Below, piece by piece: positions 8,646 through 18,078 of a stretch of DNA of 64,000 nt. The stretch's first letter is position 1, and the number at the start of each line of letters is the position of its first letter. The DNA lies in NCBI GenBank assembly GCA_002702705.1, contig PABH01000014.1, positions 124,001 to 188,000 on the forward strand, written 5' to 3'. This DNA is from Anaerolineaceae bacterium (GTDB lineage: Bacteria; Chloroflexota; Anaerolineae; Anaerolineales; Anaerolineaceae). A model generated the notes under the pieces. That model was not told the DNA's origin. It was given only the letters and a program-made list of their open reading frames with translations, and did not search any database. A program made the translations under genes and the position numbers.

Positions 8646-9743
8646 ATGAAACAAAATATTTACGAATTTATTCTGAATGAATTGGAAAACAAAAAACCGG
8701 TTCTATTTGCCACTATTTTTAAACGCAGTGGATCTTCCCCGCGGGGTGCCGGTGCGTTTATGGTCTTATCCCAAGATGGCCGGATGATGGGAACGATTGG
8801 TGGTGGAAAAGTGGAAGCTACCATCCGTGACAATTTGGGAGAATATCTGACCAAAAGCCAATCTCAAATTATTCAATTTCATCTATCTGAATCAGATGCT
8901 GCAGACCTGGATATGATCTGTGGGGGGAATGTTTCGGTACTGGTAGAAAGCATTTTACCAAATCAAACAGCTTTGATTAAAATGCTGGCTGTGATGAAAG
9001 AAACCACCCAAACCCAAACTAACGGCTGGTTGGTGAGCCAGGTACCATCACCAGATGCGCAAGAAGGTTTGGGTGTGAAAAAAGCATATGTTTTACCGGA
9101 TGGAACTGTTTCCGGTAATTGGGATATTAAAGTTGAAGTTAAAAACCAGCAGTTGATTTCGATAACCCTGCCGGAAGGAAATCAAATAGATACCCAAGGT
9201 TATCAGATCAACCGCCAGGCACAATTAATAAAAAAGTGTTTTATTGAACCGATTGGACATTTTAGCAAAGTGTTTTTGATTGGGGCAGGGCATATAGCGC
9301 AAAAGTTGGCATTAATCACATCAACGGTTGGATTTAAAACCATCGTCTTGGATGATCGTGCTGAATATGTTTCTAAGGAGCGTTTTCCTTTCGCCGATTC
9401 CTTAATTGTTTTACCGGATTTTAAGAGTGTTTTCTCCGGATTAACGATTGACAGGGATAGTTACCTGGTTATTGTCACCAGGGGACATTCTTCAGACAAG
9501 GATGTCTTAAGCCAGGCGCTGCGAACCGAGGCGGGTTATATTGGAATGATTGGCAGCAAACGGAAGATTCTAACCACATTTGATTTATTAATGCAGGAAG
9601 GTGTATCACAAGAAGCATTAAATAAGGTGCATACACCAATTGGGTTATCCATTGGAGCAGAAACACCTGAGGAGATAACCATCAGTATTGTCGCTGAATT
9701 AATTCAAGAACGAGCAAAAATAAAAGATCTAAAAAATAAATAA
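8646..9743 (+). CDS. XdhC/CoxI-family molybdoenzyme maturation factor
   Basis: 365 residues with the N-terminal XdhC_CoxI domain (KRSGSSPRGAGAFM, then GTIGGGKVEA, residues about 20-60; CGG near 97) and a C-terminal Rossmann domain (FLIGAGHIAQKLA near 220; VTRGHSSDKDVL; GYIGMIGSKRK). Family members bind molybdenum cofactor, help sulfurate it and insert it into xanthine dehydrogenase-type enzymes. No such enzyme is encoded in this window, so its client lies elsewhere. It is divergent from the HAO-like gene. An AAGGAAG-like ribosome site precedes the ATG. Confidence 0.87.
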   Translation: MKQNIYEFILNELENKKPVLFATIFKRSGSSPRGAGAFMVLSQDGRMMGTIGGGKVEATIRDNLGEYLTKSQSQIIQFHLSESDAADLDMICGGNVSVLVESILPNQTALIKMLAVMKETTQTQTNGWLVSQVPSPDAQEGLGVKKAYVLPDGTVSGNWDIKVEVKNQQLISITLPEGNQIDTQGYQINRQAQLIKKCFIEPIGHFSKVFLIGAGHIAQKLALITSTVGFKTIVLDDRAEYVSKERFPFADSLIVLPDFKSVFSGLTIDRDSYLVIVTRGHSSDKDVLSQALRTEAGYIGMIGSKRKILTTFDLLMQEGVSQEALNKVHTPIGLSIGAETPEEITISIVAELIQERAKIKDLKNK

Positions 9744-9801
9744 AAAATTCTACAGTTAACACCAATTCTGCCTACAATAGGATCAGGAAAGGTGCATATT
9801 T

Positions 9802-10188
9802 ATGACTTCAGAGCGTTTACAGGAAGCCATTGATTTTATTCAATCGGAAAAGATTGATGAAGCAAAAGAAATTTTATTAGAAATGGTGAAACAACCGTTT
9901 CCTTTTGCGGATTCCTGGTATATGTTGATGCATTGTATGCCCACAAAACGCCAAAAAATTTGGTGTTTGGAAGAATGTTTGAGAATCAAACCGGATCATT
10001 CCGATGCTTTAACCATGTTAGGGCTTTTGGATCCGGAGCATCAGTTTTATTCCGGTGAGAAGTTTAAACACCAGAAAAATAAAAAGACTGAGTCTGACGA
10101 AGAAGAGGAAGTAAGTTGGGTTGTGGTGTTGGCAACGGTTGGCAGTGTTTTGGTTGTCACGGCAGCGGTTATTTTGATTTTTTCTTGA
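9802..10188 (+). CDS. Small TPR-like protein with C-terminal membrane anchor
   Basis: 128 residues. The first 75 look like two helical TPR-type hairpins (AIDFIQSEKIDEAKEILLEM; CLRIKPDHSDALTMLGLL). A charged linker rich in K and E follows, then one membrane helix (about 104-127) at the very C-terminus. This makes it a tail-anchored scaffold candidate. Its function is unknown. It follows the XdhC-like gene by 58 bases and has an AGGAAAGGTG ribosome site. Confidence 0.65.
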   Translation: MTSERLQEAIDFIQSEKIDEAKEILLEMVKQPFPFADSWYMLMHCMPTKRQKIWCLEECLRIKPDHSDALTMLGLLDPEHQFYSGEKFKHQKNKKTESDEEEEVSWVVVLATVGSVLVVTAAVILIFS

Positions 10189-10192
10189 TTTC

Positions 10193-10873
10193 TTATAGGC
10201 TATTTTCAGTGAATATTAAGCCATAGGTTCGATTTTCGACGGGGTGATCGACTAGCTTTTTCCAGTGATCAGCGGGGGAAGTTCCTAAAAGTCGAAACCC
10301 AAGCCGTTCATAAAGTTGGCAGGCTGTTTTATTTTCACTCGTCGTTTCGAGATATACCCCGGGAATATTTTCTTCAATTAGCTGGTCAAAATAAGTACGC
10401 ATGAGTTTGCGGCCAATCCCATAACTACGCCAGTTTTGATCAACATTGATATGTAAGTGAGCAGGATATTTTTGCGGGTCTATCACCACATCTTTCTTTT
10501 TTCGATTCGCTTTGAATAAATTCCACAAATAAATCCAAGATTTTTTTCCGGTTTTGTAATGACCCCGTAAAAATAGAGCCAAAAATTGCGGCAGCAGTTG
10601 TTGGGTAAACATTTCTTTTTGTTTGGCACTGTCCGTGCCGCCGGTCAGGAACCCAACCACTTGTTGGTTGGCCTCCGCAATCCAGGCATGTTCTGGCTCA
10701 AAGTCGGTGTAATAACGGTAAAAAAGGTCAAGAAAGATTTTCCGGTCTTCCAGATAAATCTCGATCGGGTCACCAAAAAAGGCCGTGTCGGCCGCGATTT
10801 TAAAAAGTGATTCTCGGTCGGCAGGTGTAAATGGCCTGATTGTAATAACGGTATTATTTGCAATCCATTTCAT
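10193..10873 (-). CDS. GNAT-family N-acetyltransferase
   Basis: Acetyl-CoA-dependent transferase of unknown substrate. The core starts at ITIRPFTPADRESLFKIA, and the acetyl-CoA loop is in NWRSYGIGRKLMRTYFD, followed by GVYLETTSENKTACQLYERLGFRLLG. I prefer the ATG at 10873, which gives 226 residues beginning MKWIANN and has a GGAAC site upstream. The longer reading back to 10951 adds a basic leader without a ribosome site. Its end is 4 bases from the convergent TPR-like gene. Confidence 0.83.
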   Translation of the reverse strand: MKWIANNTVITIRPFTPADRESLFKIAADTAFFGDPIEIYLEDRKIFLDLFYRYYTDFEPEHAWIAEANQQVVGFLTGGTDSAKQKEMFTQQLLPQFLALFLRGHYKTGKKSWIYLWNLFKANRKKKDVVIDPQKYPAHLHINVDQNWRSYGIGRKLMRTYFDQLIEENIPGVYLETTSENKTACQLYERLGFRLLGTSPADHWKKLVDHPVENRTYGLIFTENSL

Positions 10874-11304
10874 GGGGCAGTTCCGTTTTGGATAGAATTT
10901 TTGTTGTTTTTCTTTGCATTTTATTATAAAAGGATTGAGCATGTTGAGCAAATTCTATCGGTTGGGTGAGACGCCAATAAACAAAAGCCCACGGAATAGA
11001 AGAATTACAATAAATCAAGTGCCCGACCTCGAGATTTTTGTAATACGGATTGAAAATTTGCAGAATAAAATTTGAAAAGGCAAAACATTTTTTTGAAAGT
11101 ATATATCTCGGAGTCTGCTCTTTTTAGAACAAAAACCGAGATGATCCTTGCGTAAGCCGAAGACTTTTCAACCCAGTGTTCTTGTTTTTCGTGAAGTCTT
11201 TTCATCAAAATCTCGGTTTTGGGATGTCATCCTGCATAGGGATTTCGAGCAATGAATACGTTAGGAAGAACAATTTTGTTTCTTCTATGATAAATGGTGT
11301 GCTT
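10874..11304. other. Gene-free stretch with short inverted repeats
   Basis: No supported gene. ATCTCGG at 11105-11111 pairs with CCGAGAT at 11136-11142. AATCTCGGTTTT at 11209-11220 could pair with the same middle arm, giving two mutually exclusive hairpins. The open frame at 11005-11208 is low-complexity and has no ribosome site. Promoters for the flanking genes may lie here, but none is clear. Confidence 0.4.
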
Positions 11305-12846
11305 TTATTCCGCGATTTGATTAAATAAAGAAACCTGGTTACGGCCTTTTCGTTTCGCTTTGTAGAGTGCCTGGTCAGCGTATCCGATTAAGCCCATCAG
11401 GGATTGTTTGGGGCTGTGAATCAGGTCAGCGACACCAATGCTGATGGAAATCGGAAAGGATATATTGTCAATGGTGAATTCTTGAGAATCGACGTTGGCT
11501 CGGATCCGTTCCGCTACCTGAAAAGCCTGTTTGATTTCCGTTTGGGGCAGCAGTGCACAAAATTCTTCTCCACCAAAACGGCATAAGATGTCATTTTCAC
11601 GCAGGTTTTTTTGGATCATATTACTGATTGCTACCAAAACTTTATCACCAAAGGGATGGCCATTTTCATCATTGATATTTTTAAAGTGGTCAATATCCAT
11701 CATTAATGCGCATAGTTTTTTGTCCGACTTTTGTGATTGTTCACAGATATGTTCGGCTAATGTAAAGAAATAGCGGCGGTTATACAGGCTAGTGAGTGGA
11801 TCAGTCGTAGCCAGATATTCTAATTCGGCCTGATCTTTGGTACGCTGCTGAATTTCTTTTTTTAATTGATGATTTCTTTGACTGTATAGTTCAATTTTGT
11901 AGTTGATTTCAATGGCCCGCAATTGATTAAAGGTGGTGTGATTTTTATGTTGTTCACTTATTTGAAAGGCTTGTTCTAAATGGAAAAATGCTTTTTGAAA
12001 ATCATTTTGTTGTTGGTAAATCTCTTTAAACAAAAGATGACATTCTCTTTGTAATGGATTTGTTTTTAATTTTTGGGCTCGCCGTAATGCGTTTTCTGCG
12101 AAAGATAGAGCTGATGGTACTTCATTCTGGTGCCGAGCTAATAGAGCAAGGTAGAAGTTCGCGCGGATGATCTCGTATGGAGATTGGATTTCCTTTGCAA
12201 GGGTAAGCGCTTGTTGAATTTTCCGGGCAGCATTACCGTATTGTCCGGTTTGAAGGAAAACAAAACCCAATGTGTTGAGAGCGTTACTTTGTTGGTTTTT
12301 TAGACAATCCAGGTTGCTGTATGTAAGGCTTTTTTGAATATAAAACCGAACCTGTTCATAATCCTGATTAGGCAGGTTGATCTCCGCTATTAATGCATAA
12401 CAATCAGCCAAACCTGGTTTGTAATTTAAATAATGGTAGATTTCCAGCCCTTTTGAAAGATAAATAAACGCCTGTTGGTAATCTGCTAAAAGTGAAAAGA
12501 TATTCCCGATGAGATGATAGGCATGGGCGATTTCAAGGCGTGCATCTCCTTTTTCAATCATCTCAAATGCTTTTTGTACGAATTGAATACTATGGGGTAT
12601 ACAACCAAGCTGGCGGTAAATTTTTGATACAATCAAACCGACTTGGATGAGTATTTGTTTATTTTGGGTAAAGTCCTCATGATTTAACAATTCAAAAGCG
12701 GCTGGCAGCGCTAGTTCGTATAAACCATTTTGATAATTGGTCTGAATTTGAAGAAAAACCGATTGAATATCAATGGTGGGGGGAGGTGAGGGCGTACGTT
12801 GTTTTGACGAATTTTTAAATACCGGCTGCGTTTGACTGATTGACAT
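11305..12846 (-). CDS. TPR-repeat diguanylate cyclase
   Basis: Makes the second messenger cyclic di-GMP from two GTP. The N-terminal two thirds are tandem TPR-type repeats (for example GLADCYALIAEINLPNQDYE) that probably sense a protein partner. A coiled-coil linker follows, then a complete GGDEF domain with DPLTSLYNRRYF, MDIDHFKNIND and the active site GGEEF. The inhibitory I-site REND lies exactly five residues before GGEEF, so product feedback is expected. I prefer the ATG at 12846 because the upstream extension to 12975 has an ill-spaced ribosome site. No signal peptide or membrane helix is seen, so it is cytoplasmic. Confidence 0.87.
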   Translation of the reverse strand: MSISQTQPVFKNSSKQRTPSPPPTIDIQSVFLQIQTNYQNGLYELALPAAFELLNHEDFTQNKQILIQVGLIVSKIYRQLGCIPHSIQFVQKAFEMIEKGDARLEIAHAYHLIGNIFSLLADYQQAFIYLSKGLEIYHYLNYKPGLADCYALIAEINLPNQDYEQVRFYIQKSLTYSNLDCLKNQQSNALNTLGFVFLQTGQYGNAARKIQQALTLAKEIQSPYEIIRANFYLALLARHQNEVPSALSFAENALRRAQKLKTNPLQRECHLLFKEIYQQQNDFQKAFFHLEQAFQISEQHKNHTTFNQLRAIEINYKIELYSQRNHQLKKEIQQRTKDQAELEYLATTDPLTSLYNRRYFFTLAEHICEQSQKSDKKLCALMMDIDHFKNINDENGHPFGDKVLVAISNMIQKNLRENDILCRFGGEEFCALLPQTEIKQAFQVAERIRANVDSQEFTIDNISFPISISIGVADLIHSPKQSLMGLIGYADQALYKAKRKGRNQVSLFNQIAE

Positions 12847-13053
12847 TGTTTTGGATACCCCTATCCTTGTTGTTAATGATTCCCTCTTAAATTTTTTACC
12901 GGTAAATATTAGCGTAATTATACTTTGAATTATGTCAGAAAAGGAAGCAGAATTTATCCCAAATTTTATTTCCATCCTTTTTTTGTGTGGGGTTTTAAGG
13001 CGTTTATCAGCAGTCTATAAAATAAAAATCTTCCCTAAATTTGAGAATTTATG

Positions 13054-13080
13054 AAAAAACACCTCGGAAAAACCGAGGTG
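13054..13080 (-). terminator. Terminator of the AOR gene
   Basis: On the minus strand CACCTCGG, a TTTTT loop and CCGAGGTG form a perfect 8-bp stem followed by TTTTTT. It begins 7 bases after the AOR-family stop codon. Confidence 0.88.
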
Positions 13081-13087
13081 TGAGGGG

Positions 13088-15061
13088 TTATTGTTTTTTC
13101 TGTTGTCCGGGGGTAAACATTTCCGGGATCGAATCCGCTCCATCTGCAAATGCATCGGCCTGTCCGCGATAAATTTCCTCCCAAAACTCTTTTGACGCCT
13201 GGCGTTTGTTTTCTCGAAACCTTTTTAACCAGTCTGCCAGAGCGGGATCGGCCAGTTCTTGCTGTTCCCAATATTCCAGGAAGGTGATAATGAGATCCGT
13301 TAACCTGTCACTTTTCCAGGTTCTGCTTTTGAACCCTTCCCGTTCGTAAATGGCTTTCGCCAGGTCAAACTGGCGTTTTTTATAATCCATGTCAAGATTG
13401 TAATGGGCTGCTAGAATTTCATCGGTGATGGTTTCGGCCCATTTGCGATGAAAACGGCAGATGCCGGTATTATCATTAAAAAACTCATATACCATCCGTT
13501 CAACATTTGTCCGGCCAAGTTCGTAGGGCGGTAAAAACTGGTTGCCATAAAATACGTAATATTTGCCCATTAATGGCATGGGACTAAACATACCAGGCAC
13601 CCAATATTGGTTGGGCACCATATAACCACTTTCTCCGTGACGTAAAAACACGCTGTGATTTAAGGTATCAACGCCATATTTTTTATCCAGGTCACGGGAG
13701 GCAACCCGGATGCCTTGCCGAAAGACATCACAGCGCGGATCAAATAACAAATTGTCCATCACGGCTACGGCGTAATCCGCGTTTCTTTTACTGTCCGCCA
13801 CGATATCAAAGTTTTCACTGCTAGAGGCAAATTCAAAAGCCATTTGGTCTATTGGTGGAAATCCAAAATCCTCCGCAGGGATTAACCCTTTATGCAAAAT
13901 TTCCATAATCCAAGAAACCGTACCGCCAATTTGGATCGCATCAAAACCCATCGCGTCCGCATGATCATTCACGATTTCCGCCGCCCGCTGGTCGAATACA
14001 CCAATCTGAGGCCCTAAGGCGTGATAAGGCTCGTAATCTTTTTTGTAATGTTCGTGCATTTTTTTGCAGACTACAGGGCAAGGTTCTCCACAGTGTTGGA
14101 AGTTTTTAGTTTTAATCGTTTCTTCGTTAAATTGTTTCAGATAATGGTTCAGAATGAAATTTTCATGCTGTGCCAAACGTTCTTCCGAAGACTTGTAAAT
14201 GCTTTGATAGTTAAAACTCATGATGCGATCATCCATGGTACGCATATTTACGCCAAAGGTGCCGCCAGTTTCAAACTCCGGAAAGTAGCGATATTTTTGT
14301 GTGACCGCCAGATCGGTGCGGATGGTTTTATCGCCAAAATGCTCCATAAAATAAGCATCAATTTCTGAGGAATCGCGCAGATCGGGATCCTCCCATTCAC
14401 CACCAAACACACAGCCCACAATATTATGTTCTTGTAAAAGGCGGGAACCTAAACCACCCCGTCCAGCAAAATCAACAACTGCGCTTAATTCGCCACGTCG
14501 AATGGGGCTTGAGCCGATTGCACCTTCTTGGGTATATTTTGCTGCTGGGCCAACCGCAAAAACACGCATTTTGTTGGGCGGGTATTCATCTTTGTAACGG
14601 TCAAACAAAGCTTGCTGTAAAGCAAAAAAACCGTACAATGCCCGTCCATCTGGTGAGGCATATCGTGACCAAACGGATTCCGGAATGATTGGTTCCAGCC
14701 GTACGTGAACTTCCCCATTTTTATGATTTAAGATTAACACACTAGGGCTTTCACTACGTCCTCGGAGCGCAACATAGTTTACGCCAACACCATGAAAGGT
14801 ATAAGCGGCTCCCCCCATGCTGGAAACGTAAAAACCATCCCATTGTGGGCTCCAGGACGAAAAGACCAACCGTCTGGAACCTGGAATGGAGCTTCCGGCC
14901 AGGAGGCCTTCCCCGAAGGTAAAACTATCCGGATAAGCATTATATCGATACCAACCATAATCGACTGGTCCTAATACTTTTTCTTCATTAATTGGGCGAA
15001 TATACCAGTGTCCATTATTAAGATGTACCGTTAATTCTCTTTGTAAAACTGGATAGGTCAT
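13088..15061 (-). CDS. Aldehyde:ferredoxin oxidoreductase family enzyme
   Basis: 657 residues, of typical length for the tungsten- or molybdenum-bispyranopterin AOR family, which moves electrons between aldehydes or acids and ferredoxin. The N-terminal beta domain is present (FSSWSPQWDGFYVSSMGGAAYTF, about 67-89). The iron-sulfur cluster ligands fit C324, C328, C332 and the distant C535 (NTGICRFHR). The ATG at 15061 has a clear AAGGAG site. A ferredoxin-like gene lies upstream on the same strand with a 159-base gap and is a probable electron partner. The substrate cannot be named from sequence. A terminator follows. Confidence 0.87.
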   Translation of the reverse strand: MTYPVLQRELTVHLNNGHWYIRPINEEKVLGPVDYGWYRYNAYPDSFTFGEGLLAGSSIPGSRRLVFSSWSPQWDGFYVSSMGGAAYTFHGVGVNYVALRGRSESPSVLILNHKNGEVHVRLEPIIPESVWSRYASPDGRALYGFFALQQALFDRYKDEYPPNKMRVFAVGPAAKYTQEGAIGSSPIRRGELSAVVDFAGRGGLGSRLLQEHNIVGCVFGGEWEDPDLRDSSEIDAYFMEHFGDKTIRTDLAVTQKYRYFPEFETGGTFGVNMRTMDDRIMSFNYQSIYKSSEERLAQHENFILNHYLKQFNEETIKTKNFQHCGEPCPVVCKKMHEHYKKDYEPYHALGPQIGVFDQRAAEIVNDHADAMGFDAIQIGGTVSWIMEILHKGLIPAEDFGFPPIDQMAFEFASSSENFDIVADSKRNADYAVAVMDNLLFDPRCDVFRQGIRVASRDLDKKYGVDTLNHSVFLRHGESGYMVPNQYWVPGMFSPMPLMGKYYVFYGNQFLPPYELGRTNVERMVYEFFNDNTGICRFHRKWAETITDEILAAHYNLDMDYKKRQFDLAKAIYEREGFKSRTWKSDRLTDLIITFLEYWEQQELADPALADWLKRFRENKRQASKEFWEEIYRGQADAFADGADSIPEMFTPGQQKKQ

Positions 15062-15220
15062 GTTGAATCTCCTTGCGGAATGTATTACGGGTCCATACTA
15101 TTTTAACCGCAAAAGAGAAGTTTCTATGTTAAATTTCGTTGAACTTTCAGTAAAACTTTTGTTTTGTAGGTTCAATTTATGCTAACCAAGATACCGTTAG
15201 GTGGTAAAAGATAGGGTTGT

Positions 15221-16039
15221 TTAACTTACATCTACCTTACGATTGATTTTATCGATTGATGTCAGCATAAAGGATGCATCCGTTATTTTAATTTTGATGG
15301 CATCCTTTTTACAAATTTCCACACACCGGCCGCATCCCCGGCAGCCATCCCCAATGACGGATTGGTTGTTTTCCATCGTTATAGCTTCCACAAAACAAAC
15401 TTCTTCACGGGCACAAAGGCCGCAGCCAATACACAGCTCTGGGTCCACCCAAACTTCAACCCCAGGCATACGCCGAACGCTGTCGCTGATTTCCGGATGA
15501 AGATCAGGTAAGATTTTAAATAAACAACAACAGGGACAGCAGTTACATACGGTCAATAGTTTTGTACCTGGACCGACCCCCATCCAGATCGAATCCAATT
15601 TGTTCCTCCCAATCAGGTGTACCAAACCTTCATCTTGAGCACGCTGGATGTGCTGATGAGCTTGTTCTTTATCTACCAGCTTTCCCAACTTGGGATTAAT
15701 TTGTAAAACAGCTTCTCCCATGAACAAACAGCCCAAGTCTTGTGGATAATCCTGACAGTCATCTCCCTGACGGCAGATGCAGTTGTTCATAATCCATAAG
15801 TAGTTGGCTTGGTCTACAAAATGGTGCACAATTTCAGAAGGCAAAACCATATTCTCTTGCGGCGTGATTGCTTCTTCGATCACAATTTTATCTTTGGGTA
15901 AATAAAACATCGAATCGCCATTAAATAAAAACAAATCCATCAGTTTTTTACCGATAATATTTTGTGATAAGGCAGCGATCTTTTTGCGATAGGGAAAATA
16001 ATGTTTTAGTAAATTTACAAACCATAAAGGACGTGACAT
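15221..16039 (-). CDS. Cysteine-rich 4Fe-4S ferredoxin-like protein
   Basis: 272 residues with several cysteine clusters. NNCICRQGDDC (about 85-95) and GCLFMGE come first. CNCCPCCC lies at 165-172. The C-terminal ferredoxin half has one irregular motif (C203, C206, C209, C215) and one regular motif (CRGCGRCVEIC from 233). The C-terminal part should bind [4Fe-4S] clusters; the earlier cysteines are unexplained. It is the first gene of a probable two-gene unit with the AOR-family enzyme, so it probably shuttles electrons to or from that enzyme. No signal peptide is seen. Confidence 0.75.
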   Translation of the reverse strand: MSRPLWFVNLLKHYFPYRKKIAALSQNIIGKKLMDLFLFNGDSMFYLPKDKIVIEEAITPQENMVLPSEIVHHFVDQANYLWIMNNCICRQGDDCQDYPQDLGCLFMGEAVLQINPKLGKLVDKEQAHQHIQRAQDEGLVHLIGRNKLDSIWMGVGPGTKLLTVCNCCPCCCLFKILPDLHPEISDSVRRMPGVEVWVDPELCIGCGLCAREEVCFVEAITMENNQSVIGDGCRGCGRCVEICKKDAIKIKITDASFMLTSIDKINRKVDVS

Positions 16040-16148
16040 GTTAACCTTTAATACAATAAATTGGGATGTGTTTTGGAGATAGGTCTATTATACGTGAAAA
16101 AAACTGCTTATTTGATGGAATTTATCTACATTTAATAACAAATTTAAT

Positions 16149-17009
16149 TTAATCTTCTGTAAAACCAACCAATGCCATTGCTTTAGGTCCCGTGTTGATC
16201 CCTAAAACTGGCCCGGTTATATTAATAATCAATTCAACCGGTGTAAATACTTCAAGAATTTTATTTTTTAATATTTCAGCTTCTTGCGGGGTGTTGCCGT
16301 GTAAGATAGCCAGATGTAATTTTTTAGCAGAATCAATTTGATCAAAAAAACGTTTATATAAAGTATTGATCAGACTATTATATGTGCGGGTAACGGTAAC
16401 CGGCTCTACCTTTCCGCTGACATGGTTAATTTTGACCAGTGGTTTGATTTGGAGCATATTCCCAACCAATTTGGCGGCATCTCCAATCCGGCCGCCAGTT
16501 TGTAAATATTTCACCGTATCCATCGCAACGAGATTCACCAGGTTTTTTCGAACAGATTGGACAGCGTTTAAAATTTCCTGCGTATTCGTTGTATGTTCTC
16601 GCAAGCGAGCGGCAGTAAGGACTTGCCAACCCAGGCTCATAGTTGGTCCACGGGAATCAATGGGGGTGACAGGTATATCCATGGTTTCAGCGGCTTTCTG
16701 TGCGGCTTGAAAAGAACCACTCATTGCACCGCTGACGGTAAAAACAAGGATTTGTTCCGCACCAGATTGTTTAGCTTCCTGATATGCCTGGGCAAAATCC
16801 ATCATTGTGGCATGGGCGGAGGTGGGTAAACGTGGATCTTCTTCAAGACGTTTGTAAAACGCGGCAGGTTCAAGTTCAAACCGATCTTTGAACTGCTCCT
16901 CTCCCCAGATAACGTATTGTGGGACAATGCGGATTTTATGTTTTTCAATCAAAACTTGTGGAATATCGCATGTGCTATCGGTTATGATCGCAATATTATT
17001 TGGTATCAT
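16149..17009 (-). CDS. DegV family fatty-acid-binding protein
   Basis: 286 residues. DegV/FakB proteins bind one fatty acid and can present it to a fatty acid kinase. The N-terminus IAIITDSTCDIP, the loop RLPTSAHATMMDF, the VFTVSGAMSGSFQAAQKA segment and the KYLQTGGRIG motif are all family hallmarks. A second family member is encoded at 53665-54510. No kinase gene (FakA) is seen in the window. It is divergent from the methyltransferase gene to its right. Confidence 0.9.
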   Translation of the reverse strand: MIPNNIAIITDSTCDIPQVLIEKHKIRIVPQYVIWGEEQFKDRFELEPAAFYKRLEEDPRLPTSAHATMMDFAQAYQEAKQSGAEQILVFTVSGAMSGSFQAAQKAAETMDIPVTPIDSRGPTMSLGWQVLTAARLREHTTNTQEILNAVQSVRKNLVNLVAMDTVKYLQTGGRIGDAAKLVGNMLQIKPLVKINHVSGKVEPVTVTRTYNSLINTLYKRFFDQIDSAKKLHLAILHGNTPQEAEILKNKILEVFTPVELIINITGPVLGINTGPKAMALVGFTED

Positions 17010-17082
17010 TGACTTCTTCCTGTAAGTATTTTTCCAAAAATATTATAATCTTTTCATCAGGATTTAAGGTTCAAAAAACAGC

Positions 17083-18078
17083 ATGAATATTCAAACCTTA
17101 CAAAAAACCTTTGACTCACGAACCGAATTATTTTCATTGGATCAATATTCGGCGTATCGTTTATTTAATGGTTTTATTGAAGGTCAAGGTAATCTGGTTG
17201 TAGATTATTACGGAACGACCTTATTAATTTACGATTACCAAAAGAAAGATTTTTTGGATAACCAAACGCTCAACTTCATTCAATCTTTTTACTTAACGAA
17301 ATTGCCATTTCTTCAAACGGTGATCCTAAAAAGACGTTTTTCCAAAGAGGTTGAAGAAAAGCGTGGCGTATTTTTATTGGATGGAAATCCAACTCGTGAG
17401 ATTACAGAGTTTGGGGTTAGATATGCGATTGATGTTTTATTAAACCAGGATGCGGGATTTTATCTGGATACGAGGAATTTGCGGAAATGGTTGTTGGAAT
17501 CAATGGCTGGCAAGACGGTGTTAAATACCTTCGCTTATACCGGTAGTTTAGGGGTGGCTGCGGCGGCGGGCGGGGCAAACCGTGTGATCCAAACCGATCT
17601 TAACAAACGTTTTCTCAATTTGGCAAAGACATCCTACAGTCTGAATGGATTTCCAATCAACAAAGCCGATTTTCAGGCAGGTGATTTTTTTAAAAATATT
17701 ACCCGTTTAAAAAAAGAAAATAGTGGTTTCGACTGTGTGATTCTCGACCCACCGTTTTTTTCAACCACGGCTGCAGGCAAAGTGGATTTGGTTCATGAAA
17801 GTGTGCGGTTAATTAACAAAGTTCGTCCACTTGTAAACCATCAGGGATATTTGGTTGTGATCAATAATGCTTTGTTCTTAAGCGGCAAGGAGTACCTGGC
17901 AAAACTAAATGAACTTTTTGTGGATGGTTATTTGGAAATGGTGCAGCACATTCCCGTCCCGTTAGATATAAGTGGATTTCCGGAAACAAAGGTTCGACCT
18001 TTACCAGCAGATCCAAGTCCGTTTAACCATGCTACTAAGATCGTCGTGTTAAAGGTTTTCCGAAAAAACACACATTAA
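17083..18078 (+). CDS. RlmI-like class I SAM-dependent rRNA methyltransferase
   Basis: 331 residues. It matches the RlmI/YccW group of 23S rRNA cytosine-5 methyltransferases. The N-terminal region carries YRLFNGFIEGQGNLVVDYYG, followed by GFYLDTRNLRKWL, the SAM-binding motif I VLNTFAYTGSLGVAAAAGGA (about 146-165) and CVILDPPFF. Without PUA-type sequence detail the exact nucleotide cannot be named. It ends convergently, with the stop codons of this gene and the next overlapping by four bases. Confidence 0.85.
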   Translation: MNIQTLQKTFDSRTELFSLDQYSAYRLFNGFIEGQGNLVVDYYGTTLLIYDYQKKDFLDNQTLNFIQSFYLTKLPFLQTVILKRRFSKEVEEKRGVFLLDGNPTREITEFGVRYAIDVLLNQDAGFYLDTRNLRKWLLESMAGKTVLNTFAYTGSLGVAAAAGGANRVIQTDLNKRFLNLAKTSYSLNGFPINKADFQAGDFFKNITRLKKENSGFDCVILDPPFFSTTAAGKVDLVHESVRLINKVRPLVNHQGYLVVINNALFLSGKEYLAKLNELFVDGYLEMVQHIPVPLDISGFPETKVRPLPADPSPFNHATKIVVLKVFRKNTH

